From CAZXCQ01 sp964639275 (GTDB lineage Bacteria; Desulfobacterota; DSM-4660; Desulfatiglandales; Desulfatiglandaceae), in NCBI GenBank assembly GCA_964639275.1, contig CAZXCQ010000352.1:1-5510 (forward strand): a stretch of DNA of 5,510 bases. The letters run 5' to 3'. The translations under genes and the position numbers were made by a program. The notes beneath the pieces were generated by a model. It did no database searches. It was not told where the DNA came from and was given only the letters and a program-made list of their open reading frames with translations. This document shows positions 1-5,510 of this stretch, piece by piece (position 1 is the first letter of the stretch; every line of letters starts with the position of its first letter).

Positions 1-60
1 AGCCCTAAGGGGTGGAGTGAGGATACGCCATTTTGAGACGGCACTGCCGGGCCCCTATTA

Positions 61-124
61 GAGGCATGTGGAAGAAAAAAAGACCCCCATGCCTCACGTT
101 TGCCCCTGTTTTTTGAAATGTTAC
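61..124 (-). repeat. Left copy of a two-block repeat that also occurs, inverted, at the right end
   Basis: Block A (75-93: seven A, then GACCCCCATGCC) is identical to the reverse complement of 5490-5508, 19 of 19 bases. Block B (103-124) matches the reverse complement of 5450-5471 at 18 of 22 bases. The blocks are 9 bases apart here and 18 apart in the right copy. Block A lies partly in a hairpin: GAGGCATG (61-68) pairs perfectly with CATGCCTC (88-95) around an A-rich loop. The loop can close by two further G-C pairs past a one-base bulge. The strand is given so that this copy and the right-hand copy read the same way. I do not recognise the repeat family. A mobile-element end, a MITE-like repeat or a conserved untranslated leader are all possible. 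Confidence 0.6.
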
Positions 125-147
125 AAATCATCTGAAAGTGTCATAAT
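120..147 (+). promoter_or_regulatory. Weak candidate sigma-70-type promoter for the importer operon
   Basis: GTTACA (120-125, 4 of 6 matches to TTGACA) lies 16 bases before CATAAT (142-147, 5 of 6 matches to TATAAT). Transcription would start near 154 and give a leader of about 70 bases before the first start codon at 227. This is the best-spaced pair I found upstream of the operon. However, the -35 box overlaps repeat block B and the match is only moderate, so it may be chance. Confidence 0.3.
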
Positions 148-154
148 CAGACTT

Positions 155-200
155 GGCCTTCCAACGCGCAATTGGGTGGAGGCCTATTTACCATCCACTC
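155..200 (+). promoter_or_regulatory. Two mutually exclusive leader hairpins upstream of the binding-protein gene
   Basis: Hairpin 1 spans 155-184. GGCCT (155-159) pairs with AGGCC (180-184), and CCAA (161-164) pairs with TTGG (172-175), with a G-U pair (160/176), a three-base bulge on the right side and a seven-base loop. Hairpin 2 spans 174-200. Bases 174-180 pair with 194-200 over seven pairs including one G-U, and GG (181-182) can continue with CC (191-192) past a bulge. Both use 174-184, so they cannot form together. Neither is followed by a T tract and neither covers the ribosome binding site at 216-222. The structures are seen by base pairing; any regulatory role is inference. Confidence 0.25.
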
Positions 201-226
201 ACAAGATATCAATTTAGGAGGTCATT

Positions 227-1480
227 ATGGGTTTGAAAAAAGGCATGAGTAGTGGTCTAAAACGGCAAGCTCCGGTTCTCGGGATAGTTATCTGTCTGAT
301 AGTCTTTGCCTTGTTATGGGCCCCCGCCTCTGCGGCTGCAGAGTCTGAGAATGTGGTCCGATTTGGTGCCGCCCTCTCTCTTACTGGCAGCAGGGCCACG
401 GAGGGTCGTTTGGTAAAGGATGGATATGACTTTTATGTCAAACACATCAATGAAAAGGGAGGAATACCGATAAAGGGGAAGAAGTATAAGGTTGAAATCG
501 TCTATTACGATGACGAGAGTGACCCAAAGACCGCGGCCCGGCTCACAGAAAAATTGATTGTCCAGGACAAGATCAACTTCCTGCTGGGTCCCTATAGCAG
601 TTCAGCCACGTTTCCCGCGAGCTCGGTCGCTGAGAAATACAAGGTCCCGATGGTAGAGGCCCACGGCTCAGCCACGACCATATTCGAGCGGGGTTATAAG
701 TATATCTTTGCCACGCTGAACACGGTGGATCAGTATACCGGGAATATCATAAAGATGGCCTCAGAGCTAAACCCCCGCCCCAAAACCGTGGCGCTTATCA
801 ATGAGAATGCCCTTTTCCCCCAGCTCGGCATGGATGGTGCGGCAAGGCAAGCAAAAAAACTGGGCTTTAAGATCGTCTACAAGCAGAAATACCCCTCCGG
901 TACAAAAGACCTCTCTTCCATGTTGGCCGTTGTCAGGGAAAGGCATCCCGATATATTGCTGGCCGGGGGCTACACCGCAGATATGATTCTTCTAGTGAAA
1001 CAGGCTAGAGAGATGGGCGTGAAGCCCAAGATGTTTGGCCTGCTGCTCGGCCCGACCCTCCCTGGATTTGTGGAGGCCCTCAAACAGGATGCCGAATATT
1101 TGCTGGAGCCAATCCAGTGGAGTTCCAATATGTCATGGAAGGATGATGTCTTCGGATACACGGCCAAGGATTTTGCCCGGCTCTTTGAAAGGGACTTTGG
1201 TTACAAGCCCGACTATCACCCCCCCCAGTCCTCGGCAGCATTGCTGGTCTACCATCATGCCCTTCAAAAGGCAGGGGTATCAGACCCCCAAAAGGTCCGA
1301 AATGCTATCGCCGAGACGGATATCATGACCTTTTACGGTCCTGTCCGGTTTAACGAAAAGGGGATGAACGTGGCAAAAGGGATGGCCGTGATCCAGATCC
1401 AAAAAGGCAGACCGGTGGTCGTATACCCAGAGAGTGCGGCCGAAGGGAAATTGATCTATCCCATTCCCGGTTCCCAGTAG
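227..1480 (+). CDS. Periplasmic substrate-binding protein of a HAAT-family (LIV-type) ABC importer
   Basis: This 417-residue protein is the periplasmic receptor that binds the ligand and docks on the LivH/LivM channel. A Sec signal peptide is clear: basic residues near the N terminus, a hydrophobic core at about 16-31, and an Ala-rich cleavage region APASAAAES (32-40). There is no lipobox cysteine, so a soluble periplasmic protein is expected. The mature part has the type-I periplasmic-binding (Peripla_BP_6, LivJ/LivK-like) pattern. It opens with FGAALSLTGSRATEG (46-60), then YYDDESDP (93-100), the Ser-rich ligand-pocket loop GPYSSSA (121-127), HGSAT (146-150) and, in the second lobe, LLAGGYTADM (244-253). 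A conserved C-terminal segment follows (HPPQSSAALLVYHHALQKAG, 331-350). The start is ATG 227 behind a strong AGGAGGT (216-222). It is first in the operon, 22 bases before the livH-type gene. The ligand is unknown: members of this family bind branched-chain or other amino acids, amides, urea or aromatic compounds. Confidence 0.93.
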   Translation: MGLKKGMSSGLKRQAPVLGIVICLIVFALLWAPASAAAESENVVRFGAALSLTGSRATEGRLVKDGYDFYVKHINEKGGIPIKGKKYKVEIVYYDDESDPKTAARLTEKLIVQDKINFLLGPYSSSATFPASSVAEKYKVPMVEAHGSATTIFERGYKYIFATLNTVDQYTGNIIKMASELNPRPKTVALINENALFPQLGMDGAARQAKKLGFKIVYKQKYPSGTKDLSSMLAVVRERHPDILLAGGYTADMILLVKQAREMGVKPKMFGLLLGPTLPGFVEALKQDAEYLLEPIQWSSNMSWKDDVFGYTAKDFARLFERDFGYKPDYHPPQSSAALLVYHHALQKAGVSDPQKVRNAIAETDIMTFYGPVRFNEKGMNVAKGMAVIQIQKGRPVVVYPESAAEGKLIYPIPGSQ

Positions 1481-1502
1481 CCGCTGCCGTGCATTCACGT
1501 TT

Positions 1503-2402
1503 GTGAATAGACCGTTCTCAGGCATGTTATTTCTCCAGGTTCTAATCAATGGCGTGCTATTGGGTGGGGTGTATGCCTGTTCAGCCCTGGGGTTTTCTGT
1601 CATCTGGGGCGTGATGAACCTGATCAATCTTGCCCACGGCAGCATGATCATCCTTGGCGCCTATATCACCTATGTCATCACCACTGCCACCGGTCTCGAC
1701 CCATTCCTCACACTGCCCATAAGCTGCCTGACCCTCTTCTCCCTGGGTTTCTTTGTCCAGAAATATGTCATCAACTATGTCATTGACGAGTCGGTCTTTA
1801 TGACCTTGATCTTGACCTTTGGCCTTGATCTGGTGTTGATCAATATCAATCTCCTCTTGTTCACCGCGGATCTCAGATCGGTCACACCCCCTTATGCCGG
1901 GCTTGGATGGGACCTGGCAGGTCTAAAGATCCCCTTTACACGTCTGATCGTGTTTGGTTTCGCCATGGCCCTCACCCTGGCGCTCATTGTCCTGATGAAT
2001 CGAACCAAACTGGGCAGGGCCATCAAGGCCACCAGTTTTGACAAGGATGCCGCGGGCCTTATGGGTGTGGATATCCTCAAGATCTACGCCATTACCTTTG
2101 GCATCGGGGCTGCCATGGCTGGCATGGCTGGCTCCTTGATCAGCATGATACATCCCTTCTCGCCGGTTACCGGTGCCACCTACACCATGAAGGCATTTGT
2201 CGTGGTGGTGCTGGGTGGGCTCGGGAGCATGCCCGGTGCACTCATCGGCGGCCTCATTCTGGGTATCGCCGAGAATTTTGCCTCGGTCCTGCTGGAGGCA
2301 GGCTATAAAGATGCCATAAGCTTTATCCTCCTGGTGGTGATCCTGGTGCTCCGGCCAAGGGGGATCCTCGGAAAGCCATTTTACGCCGAGATCAGGGATT
2401 AG
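1503..2402 (+). CDS. livH: LivH-type permease subunit of the HAAT-family ABC importer
   Basis: This 299-residue integral membrane protein of the BPD_transp_2 family forms half of the inner-membrane channel with the next gene's product. It is strongly hydrophobic, with about eight likely membrane segments. Typical LivH landmarks are visible: LINGVLLGGVYACSALGFSV (14-33), the MNLINLAHGSM stretch (38-48), a cytoplasmic coupling segment TKLGRAIKATSFDKDAAGLM (168-187) that should contact the ATPase, VVVVLGGLGSMPGALIGG (233-250) and a C-terminal LRPRGILG (283-290). The start is uncertain. GTG 1503 is the first in-frame start after the preceding gene's stop and has no visible Shine-Dalgarno. ATG 1524 (residue 8) would begin MLFLQVLINGV, closer to where LivH proteins usually begin, but it too lacks a good ribosome site. 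Translation may be coupled to the preceding gene. The length is normal with either start. Confidence 0.93.
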   Translation: MNRPFSGMLFLQVLINGVLLGGVYACSALGFSVIWGVMNLINLAHGSMIILGAYITYVITTATGLDPFLTLPISCLTLFSLGFFVQKYVINYVIDESVFMTLILTFGLDLVLININLLLFTADLRSVTPPYAGLGWDLAGLKIPFTRLIVFGFAMALTLALIVLMNRTKLGRAIKATSFDKDAAGLMGVDILKIYAITFGIGAAMAGMAGSLISMIHPFSPVTGATYTMKAFVVVVLGGLGSMPGALIGGLILGIAENFASVLLEAGYKDAISFILLVVILVLRPRGILGKPFYAEIRD

Positions 2403-2416
2403 CGGACGGGGGAGGA

Positions 2417-3388
2417 ATGAGGAAAAAGGCCACGATCGCTATTCTTGTCACAGCAGGAATCTTTCTGGGGTGCTGTCCGTTCCTCTTGAGCCTTTACTGG
2501 TTGAGGGTATTGAGCAATATCTTTATGTTTGCCACCCTCACCCAGGGGCTCAATATCATCACGGGTTACACCGGCTACCCGGCCTTTGGCAATGTGGTCT
2601 TCTTCGGGCTGGGGGCCTATAGTACCGGCATCCTGATGGTGAAATGGCATTGCGCATTCGTCACCAGTGTGGCGGCAGGGATTGCGGTGTGCATTATCTT
2701 CACCCTGGTCTTTGGCCTGCCCCTTCTCAGACTAAAAGGCCATTACTTTGCCATTGCCACCCTGGGGCTCAACGAGGCAACACGGGCCATTTCAGACAAT
2801 CTCACCCAGTTGACTGGCGGCGGGATGGGTCTGTCTTTGCCGCTTCGTCCTGGAGATATTGGTAGAAATACCCTGTATTTTTACTTTCTGCTATACGGTA
2901 CCATGCTCCTGAGCATCGGGGTCACCTTTCTCATGACCAGGAGTCGCTTTGGTTACGCCTTCCGCGCCATCCGCGCCGATGAGGAGACCGCAAAGAGCAT
3001 GGGGGTGAATACCACCCAGTACAAGACCCTGGCATGGACGATCAGCGCGGTATTGACCGGAATCGCCGGGAGTATCTACGCCTACTGGATGAGCTATATC
3101 GATCCGGCAACGGTCTTTGACATGACTATCGCCATCAAGTCCTTTGTCATGCTTCTGCTGGGAGGCGCGGGAACGCTCCTTGGGCCGATCGTGGGGGCGT
3201 TTTTCCTCGAAGCAGTCTCCACCTTGACCTGGAGCCATTTTTTGACCATTCATATGGGCACGCTGGGGGCGATCGTGATGTTGATCGTTATCTTTATGCC
3301 AAAGGGTTTTATATCCTTCCTGGGCGAAAGGGTTTCGCTTTCTGCCCTCTTTCGGGGGAGAGGTCAAGGGGTCCTGAATGGCAAATGA
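2417..3388 (+). CDS. livM: LivM-type permease subunit of the HAAT-family ABC importer
   Basis: This 323-residue inner-membrane protein is the second channel half, paired with the LivH-type subunit. Visible LivM landmarks are LNIITGYTGYPAFGNVVFFG (45-64), LRLKGHYFAIATLGLNE (104-120), the GGGMGL turn (134-139), and the coupling region SRFGYAFRAIRADEETAKSM (176-195), which leads into AWTISAVLTGIAGSIYA (206-222). The C-terminal part has SFVMLLLGGAGTLLGPIVGA (242-261) and FMPKGF (293-298). The length fits the family. The gene begins 14 bases after the livH-type stop. A G-rich ribosome site (GGGGGAGG, 2408-2415) lies almost against ATG 2417, and no better in-frame start is nearby. The next gene normally expected in this operon type, livG, is absent, and the ATPase gene downstream is livF-like. 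Confidence 0.94.
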   Translation: MRKKATIAILVTAGIFLGCCPFLLSLYWLRVLSNIFMFATLTQGLNIITGYTGYPAFGNVVFFGLGAYSTGILMVKWHCAFVTSVAAGIAVCIIFTLVFGLPLLRLKGHYFAIATLGLNEATRAISDNLTQLTGGGMGLSLPLRPGDIGRNTLYFYFLLYGTMLLSIGVTFLMTRSRFGYAFRAIRADEETAKSMGVNTTQYKTLAWTISAVLTGIAGSIYAYWMSYIDPATVFDMTIAIKSFVMLLLGGAGTLLGPIVGAFFLEAVSTLTWSHFLTIHMGTLGAIVMLIVIFMPKGFISFLGERVSLSALFRGRGQGVLNGK

Positions 3389-3428
3389 GCCAAAAGGGTT
3401 GCAGCGATTTCAGACCGGGGGTGAGGCC

Positions 3429-4133
3429 ATGCTCGCCCTTTACCATCTGGATTCAGGCTACAGGCCTTTACAGGTCCTGTGGGATATAGGGCTTTGGCTC
3501 CAGGAGGGGGAGTGGCTGGCCCTCCTGGGTCCCAATGGGGCTGGAAAGTCAACCCTTTTGAAGACCGTCGTGGGCCTGATCAGGCCCTTTCGGGGAGAAA
3601 TATGGTTTGAGGGAGAAGAGATCGGGCAAACCCCGGTACACAAAAGGGTCCAACTGGGGATTTCAATGGTGCCGGAGGGTCGAAGGCTCTTTGACGGTAT
3701 GACCGTCAAGGAAAACCTGATGATGGGGGCATTTATCCAGGATGAGGACAGGATAGTCTCCGAGCGGCTCAACGGGGTCTTTGGCCTTTTTCCGATCCTG
3801 GAAGAACGGGAAAGGCAGGTGGTCGGGACACTCAGCGGCGGGGAGCAGCAGATGTGTGCCATAGCCCGCGCCCTCATGTCTCAACCCAGATTGTTGCTGG
3901 TGGATGAAATGTCCCTGGGCCTCGCACCGGTGGTGATCGATGTCCTGTTGGAAACGATGCTCACCATCAGAGGAAAGGGGGTAACGCTCCTGGTGGTTGA
4001 ACAGGATGTAAATATGGCCCTGGCATATGCCGGCCGGGGCTATGTCCTGCAGGAAGGGAAGATAGTGAAAAGTGGTAACGCCGCAGAACTCCTTGCCGAC
4101 CCACACATCCAGAAGGATTATCTTGGACATTGA
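3429..4133 (+). CDS. livF: LivF-type ATPase subunit of the HAAT-family ABC importer
   Basis: This cytoplasmic nucleotide-binding subunit drives transport by ATP hydrolysis. Numbered from ATG 3429 it has 234 residues, the usual LivF size. Motifs in order are a likely A-loop Tyr 11, Walker A GPNGAGKST (34-42), the LivF hallmark VPEGRRLF (81-88, with Glu in the Q-loop region), signature LSGGEQQ (135-141), Walker B LLLVDE (155-160) followed by MSLGLAP, and VVEQD (189-193), where Gln takes the H-loop position as is usual in LivF. This pattern separates it from LivG. In the same frame, ATG 3378 would add 17 residues and overlap the livM stop by 11 bases, with AAGGGG (3366-3371) six bases ahead. I prefer 3429 because MLALYHLDSGY aligns with the family N terminus and GGGGGTGAGG (3417-3426) precedes it. 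All catalytic motifs are intact. It is the only ATPase in the window. Confidence 0.93.
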   Translation: MLALYHLDSGYRPLQVLWDIGLWLQEGEWLALLGPNGAGKSTLLKTVVGLIRPFRGEIWFEGEEIGQTPVHKRVQLGISMVPEGRRLFDGMTVKENLMMGAFIQDEDRIVSERLNGVFGLFPILEERERQVVGTLSGGEQQMCAIARALMSQPRLLLVDEMSLGLAPVVIDVLLETMLTIRGKGVTLLVVEQDVNMALAYAGRGYVLQEGKIVKSGNAAELLADPHIQKDYLGH

Positions 4134-4165
4134 AAATGGGACCAGGATAGAATATGATTTGATCT

Positions 4166-5248
4166 ATGAAAGAGACCTTACCAGGCCGGTATCTCAGGCG
4201 GGCAAAGGAAACTATCCATTACGAGGGACCTCATTTCCTCCTCTGGAGGGTGCTTGTAAAGGGTCTCTCTCCCTGGGGCACTCTGGGCCTGATGACCCTT
4301 TTGAGAAAAGACCTGACCCGGCCCCTCAAAAAGATACCCACCAGGTCGGACCTGACCGTGTGCCAGGCGACAGAGGCAGACATCAAAAAGCTCGCCACAT
4401 TGATACACATCCAGCACCGTGCAGGAACGGCCCCGGCGTCTTCTCTGGATCAGGGGCTCCAGCAGAGGCTTTCCGATCTCTTCCAAAAAGGTCATCGATG
4501 CTTTTTGGGAAGGATCGGTGGAGAGATTGTCCACTACAACTGGATCTATTTTTGCTGGAACGAATCGGTCACCCATACGGGCAGATTCGTTGTCCTGAAA
4601 GATGATGAGGCCCTTTTGAATGACGCCTACACCTTAGGCCGATGGCGAGGAAAGGCCATTCACACCATTGTACAGTACCACATGCTTCGATTTCTCAAAG
4701 AGGCAGGATTTCGAATGGCCTACACATTCGCTCTCACCACCAATAAGTCTTCCCTAAAGACCCATGAGCGACTGAGGTGGGAGCGCTCCGGGATCATGCT
4801 CTACTTTATCCCCCGCCGGCCAATCGATGCCAAGATATGGCGTCTCCTGGGAACCCTGGATCCCTTCGTGGAAAAAAAGGTGCCATTTGAGACCCAAATC
4901 AAGTCTATCGCAGCCGTGCCCCCTTCTCTATTGATGCCACGGACCCAAAAGGGGCTGAAGGTACACAAACCCATGGATCTGAGGCAGCGATTCAGAAAGA
5001 AAAGCGGCATCATCCTGACGGAAAAGGATGAGGGTGCCTTTCTGTACGACCCGGAAACAGGAAATTTGAAATACCTGAATCCCACTGCCAGGGAGACCTA
5101 TTCGACGCTGGGCGATCAGAGAGATGTGGAACAGTTGATCCATCACCTGAGCGGGCTATACCCTGATGCAGACCCAAAAAAGATCCAGAGAGATGTGGAA
5201 TGCTTCCTGAACGATCTGGATCAAAACGGATTCATCTGCCCAATCTGA
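4166..5248 (+). CDS. GNAT-type acyltransferase fused to a C-terminal PqqD-like (RiPP-recognition-element-like) domain
   Basis: This 360-residue protein is probably cytoplasmic and has two domains. Residues 1-60 form a basic and hydrophobic lead-in (FLLWRVLVKGLSPWG, 24-38) of a kind I recall from GNAT proteins in polysaccharide-type clusters. Residues 62-214 fit a GNAT acyl-CoA transferase: LTVCQATEADIKKLATL (63-79), strands around RCFLGRIGGEIVHYNWIYF (111-129), the acyl-CoA pyrophosphate loop R-x-x-G-x-A in RWRGKA (159-164), and a motif-B-like TNKSSLKTHERLRWERSG (192-209). Residues about 275-357 look PqqD-like: a two-strand start with GAFLYDPETGNLKYLNPTA (290-308), then helices ending in DVECFLNDLDQNGFI (343-357). 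In RiPP pathways this fold binds leader peptides. ATG 4166 is the first usable start, because an in-frame TGA lies at 4160-4162; no clear Shine-Dalgarno is seen. It sits 32 bases after livF, so it is probably cotranscribed. The substrate is unknown, and no precursor peptide or radical SAM gene is visible. Confidence 0.82.
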   Translation: MKETLPGRYLRRAKETIHYEGPHFLLWRVLVKGLSPWGTLGLMTLLRKDLTRPLKKIPTRSDLTVCQATEADIKKLATLIHIQHRAGTAPASSLDQGLQQRLSDLFQKGHRCFLGRIGGEIVHYNWIYFCWNESVTHTGRFVVLKDDEALLNDAYTLGRWRGKAIHTIVQYHMLRFLKEAGFRMAYTFALTTNKSSLKTHERLRWERSGIMLYFIPRRPIDAKIWRLLGTLDPFVEKKVPFETQIKSIAAVPPSLLMPRTQKGLKVHKPMDLRQRFRKKSGIILTEKDEGAFLYDPETGNLKYLNPTARETYSTLGDQRDVEQLIHHLSGLYPDADPKKIQRDVECFLNDLDQNGFICPI

Positions 5249-5308
5249 TCCCCATAGGGCTCCAGATATCGACATATTCTCCACCAAATTTCCATTCGCT
5301 CTCTTATT

Positions 5309-5340
5309 CCGCCATCAGAGGTCTTGACGGATATTTTTTT
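5309..5340 (+). terminator. Weak candidate intrinsic terminator downstream of the operon
   Basis: CCG (5309-5311) pairs with CGG (5328-5330), and TCAG (5315-5318) can pair with TTGA (5324-5327) using one G-U pair. A three-base bulge separates the two stems on the left side. ATA and a run of seven T (5334-5340) follow. It lies about 60 bases after the last stop codon, where a terminator is expected. The stem is short and imperfect, so the call rests mainly on position and the T tract. Confidence 0.35.
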
Positions 5341-5411
5341 GTTGATAGCACACTACCTTTTTGAAATCAGGGCCAAACCTGAAGGAAGCTAAATTTATAC
5401 CTTTGTTGAAA

Positions 5412-5440
5412 TTGACACCCAGCGAAACCCTCCCTATAAT
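5412..5440 (+). promoter_or_regulatory. Perfect-consensus sigma-70-type promoter reading off the right edge
   Basis: TTGACA (5412-5417) and TATAAT (5435-5440) are exact consensus boxes with the optimal 17-base spacer. An AT-rich stretch just upstream (about 5388-5411) could act as an UP element. Transcription would begin near 5447, just ahead of repeat block B, and run through block A out of the window. The product is not visible here: it could be a downstream gene, a small RNA or a mobile-element gene. No equally good promoter is found at the left copy of the repeat. Confidence 0.75.
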
Positions 5441-5449
5441 GAATGTATC

Positions 5450-5510
5450 GTAACTTCTCAAAAACCCGGGGATAAATCGATTGTGGTGTGGCATGGGGGT
5501 CTTTTTTTTC
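5450..5510 (+). repeat. Right copy of the terminal repeat, inverted relative to the left copy and cut by the window edge
   Basis: Block B (5450-5471, GTAACTTCTC then AAAAA and CCCGGGG) matches the left copy at 18 of 22 bases in reverse complement. Block A (5490-5508, GGCATGGGGGTC followed by T's) matches the left copy exactly over 19 bases. The T run is 8 long here against 7 A in the left copy. In the left copy block A belongs to a hairpin whose second arm lies about 20 bases further on. Here that arm would fall beyond the window, so pairing cannot be tested. Transcripts from the promoter at 5412-5440 would contain this copy near their 5' end. Confidence 0.6.

Noticed and set aside
1..61. An open frame from the left edge (starting at base 2) ending with TAG at 59-61, possibly the tail of an upstream gene.
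   Set aside because: Only 19 codons are visible, with no recognisable motif, and the frame starting at base 1 is also open for 11 codons. It cannot be told from chance.
154..170. A sigma-54-like TGGC...GC pattern upstream of the first gene.
   Set aside because: The GG-to-GC spacing is 11 or 13 bases rather than the required 12, and the -12 element lacks TTGC.
1280..1651. A 123-codon minus-strand frame across the binding-protein and livH junction.
   Set aside because: It lies opposite two well-supported genes and shows no protein-family features; it is a shadow of their codon pattern.
3378..3428. A 17-residue N-terminal extension of LivF as a remnant of livG.
   Set aside because: The residues show no resemblance to any LivG motif and are more simply explained by an alternative upstream start codon.
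4072..4605. A 177-codon plus-strand frame overlapping the end of livF and the start of the GNAT gene.
   Set aside because: Its composition is Pro- and Arg-rich and low in hydrophobic residues, and the GNAT frame explains the same DNA with clear motifs.
5226..5294. A 24-codon minus-strand frame (ATG at 5294, stop at 5226-5224) that could be a precursor peptide for the PqqD-like domain.
   Set aside because: It overlaps the end of the GNAT-PqqD gene on the opposite strand, has only a vague purine stretch ahead of it, and lacks a leader/core pattern.
5367..5382. A 5-bp hairpin (TCAGG with CCTGA) upstream of the right-end promoter.
   Set aside because: The stem is short and has no T tract, so it is not better than expected by chance in AT-rich intergenic DNA.

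Overview
The window holds one compact, rightward five-gene unit, with non-coding DNA at both ends. The first four genes form a branched-chain-amino-acid-type (HAAT family, LIV-like) ABC importer: a periplasmic substrate-binding protein (227-1480), a LivH-type permease (1503-2402), a LivM-type permease (2417-3388) and a LivF-type ATPase (about 3429-4133). The fifth gene (4166-5248) encodes a two-domain protein: an N-terminal GNAT-type acyltransferase joined to a C-terminal PqqD-like domain, the fold used as a RiPP recognition element. Gaps between genes are 14-40 bases and all genes read the same way, so one transcript is likely.

The coding parts look like ordinary Gram-negative chromosome of intermediate base composition. 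The binding protein has a cleavable Sec signal and no lipobox cysteine, which points to a periplasm. The style of the genes reminds me of Desulfobacterota or related anaerobic Proteobacteria. That is an impression, not a demonstrated assignment.

Layout. 1-226: no assignable gene. It holds a hairpin and repeat block (61-124), a weak candidate promoter (about 120-147), two mutually exclusive leader hairpins (155-200) and a strong Shine-Dalgarno before the first gene. 227-4133: importer genes. 4166-5248: GNAT-PqqD gene. 5249-5510: no assignable gene. It holds a weak terminator candidate (5309-5340), a perfect-consensus sigma-70-type promoter pointing right (5412-5440) and a second, inverted copy of the left-end repeat, which runs to the window edge.

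How the parts may work together: the binding protein would capture an amino acid or similar small ligand and deliver it to the LivH/LivM channel, powered by LivF. The usual partner ATPase LivG is missing from between LivM and LivF, where it is normally found. Either LivG is supplied from elsewhere or LivF acts as a homodimer. The GNAT-PqqD protein is the least ordinary member. Its substrate cannot be read from the sequence, and no radical SAM enzyme, peptidase or convincing precursor peptide is visible here. The most unusual non-coding signal is the pair of inverted repeat copies bracketing the whole operon.
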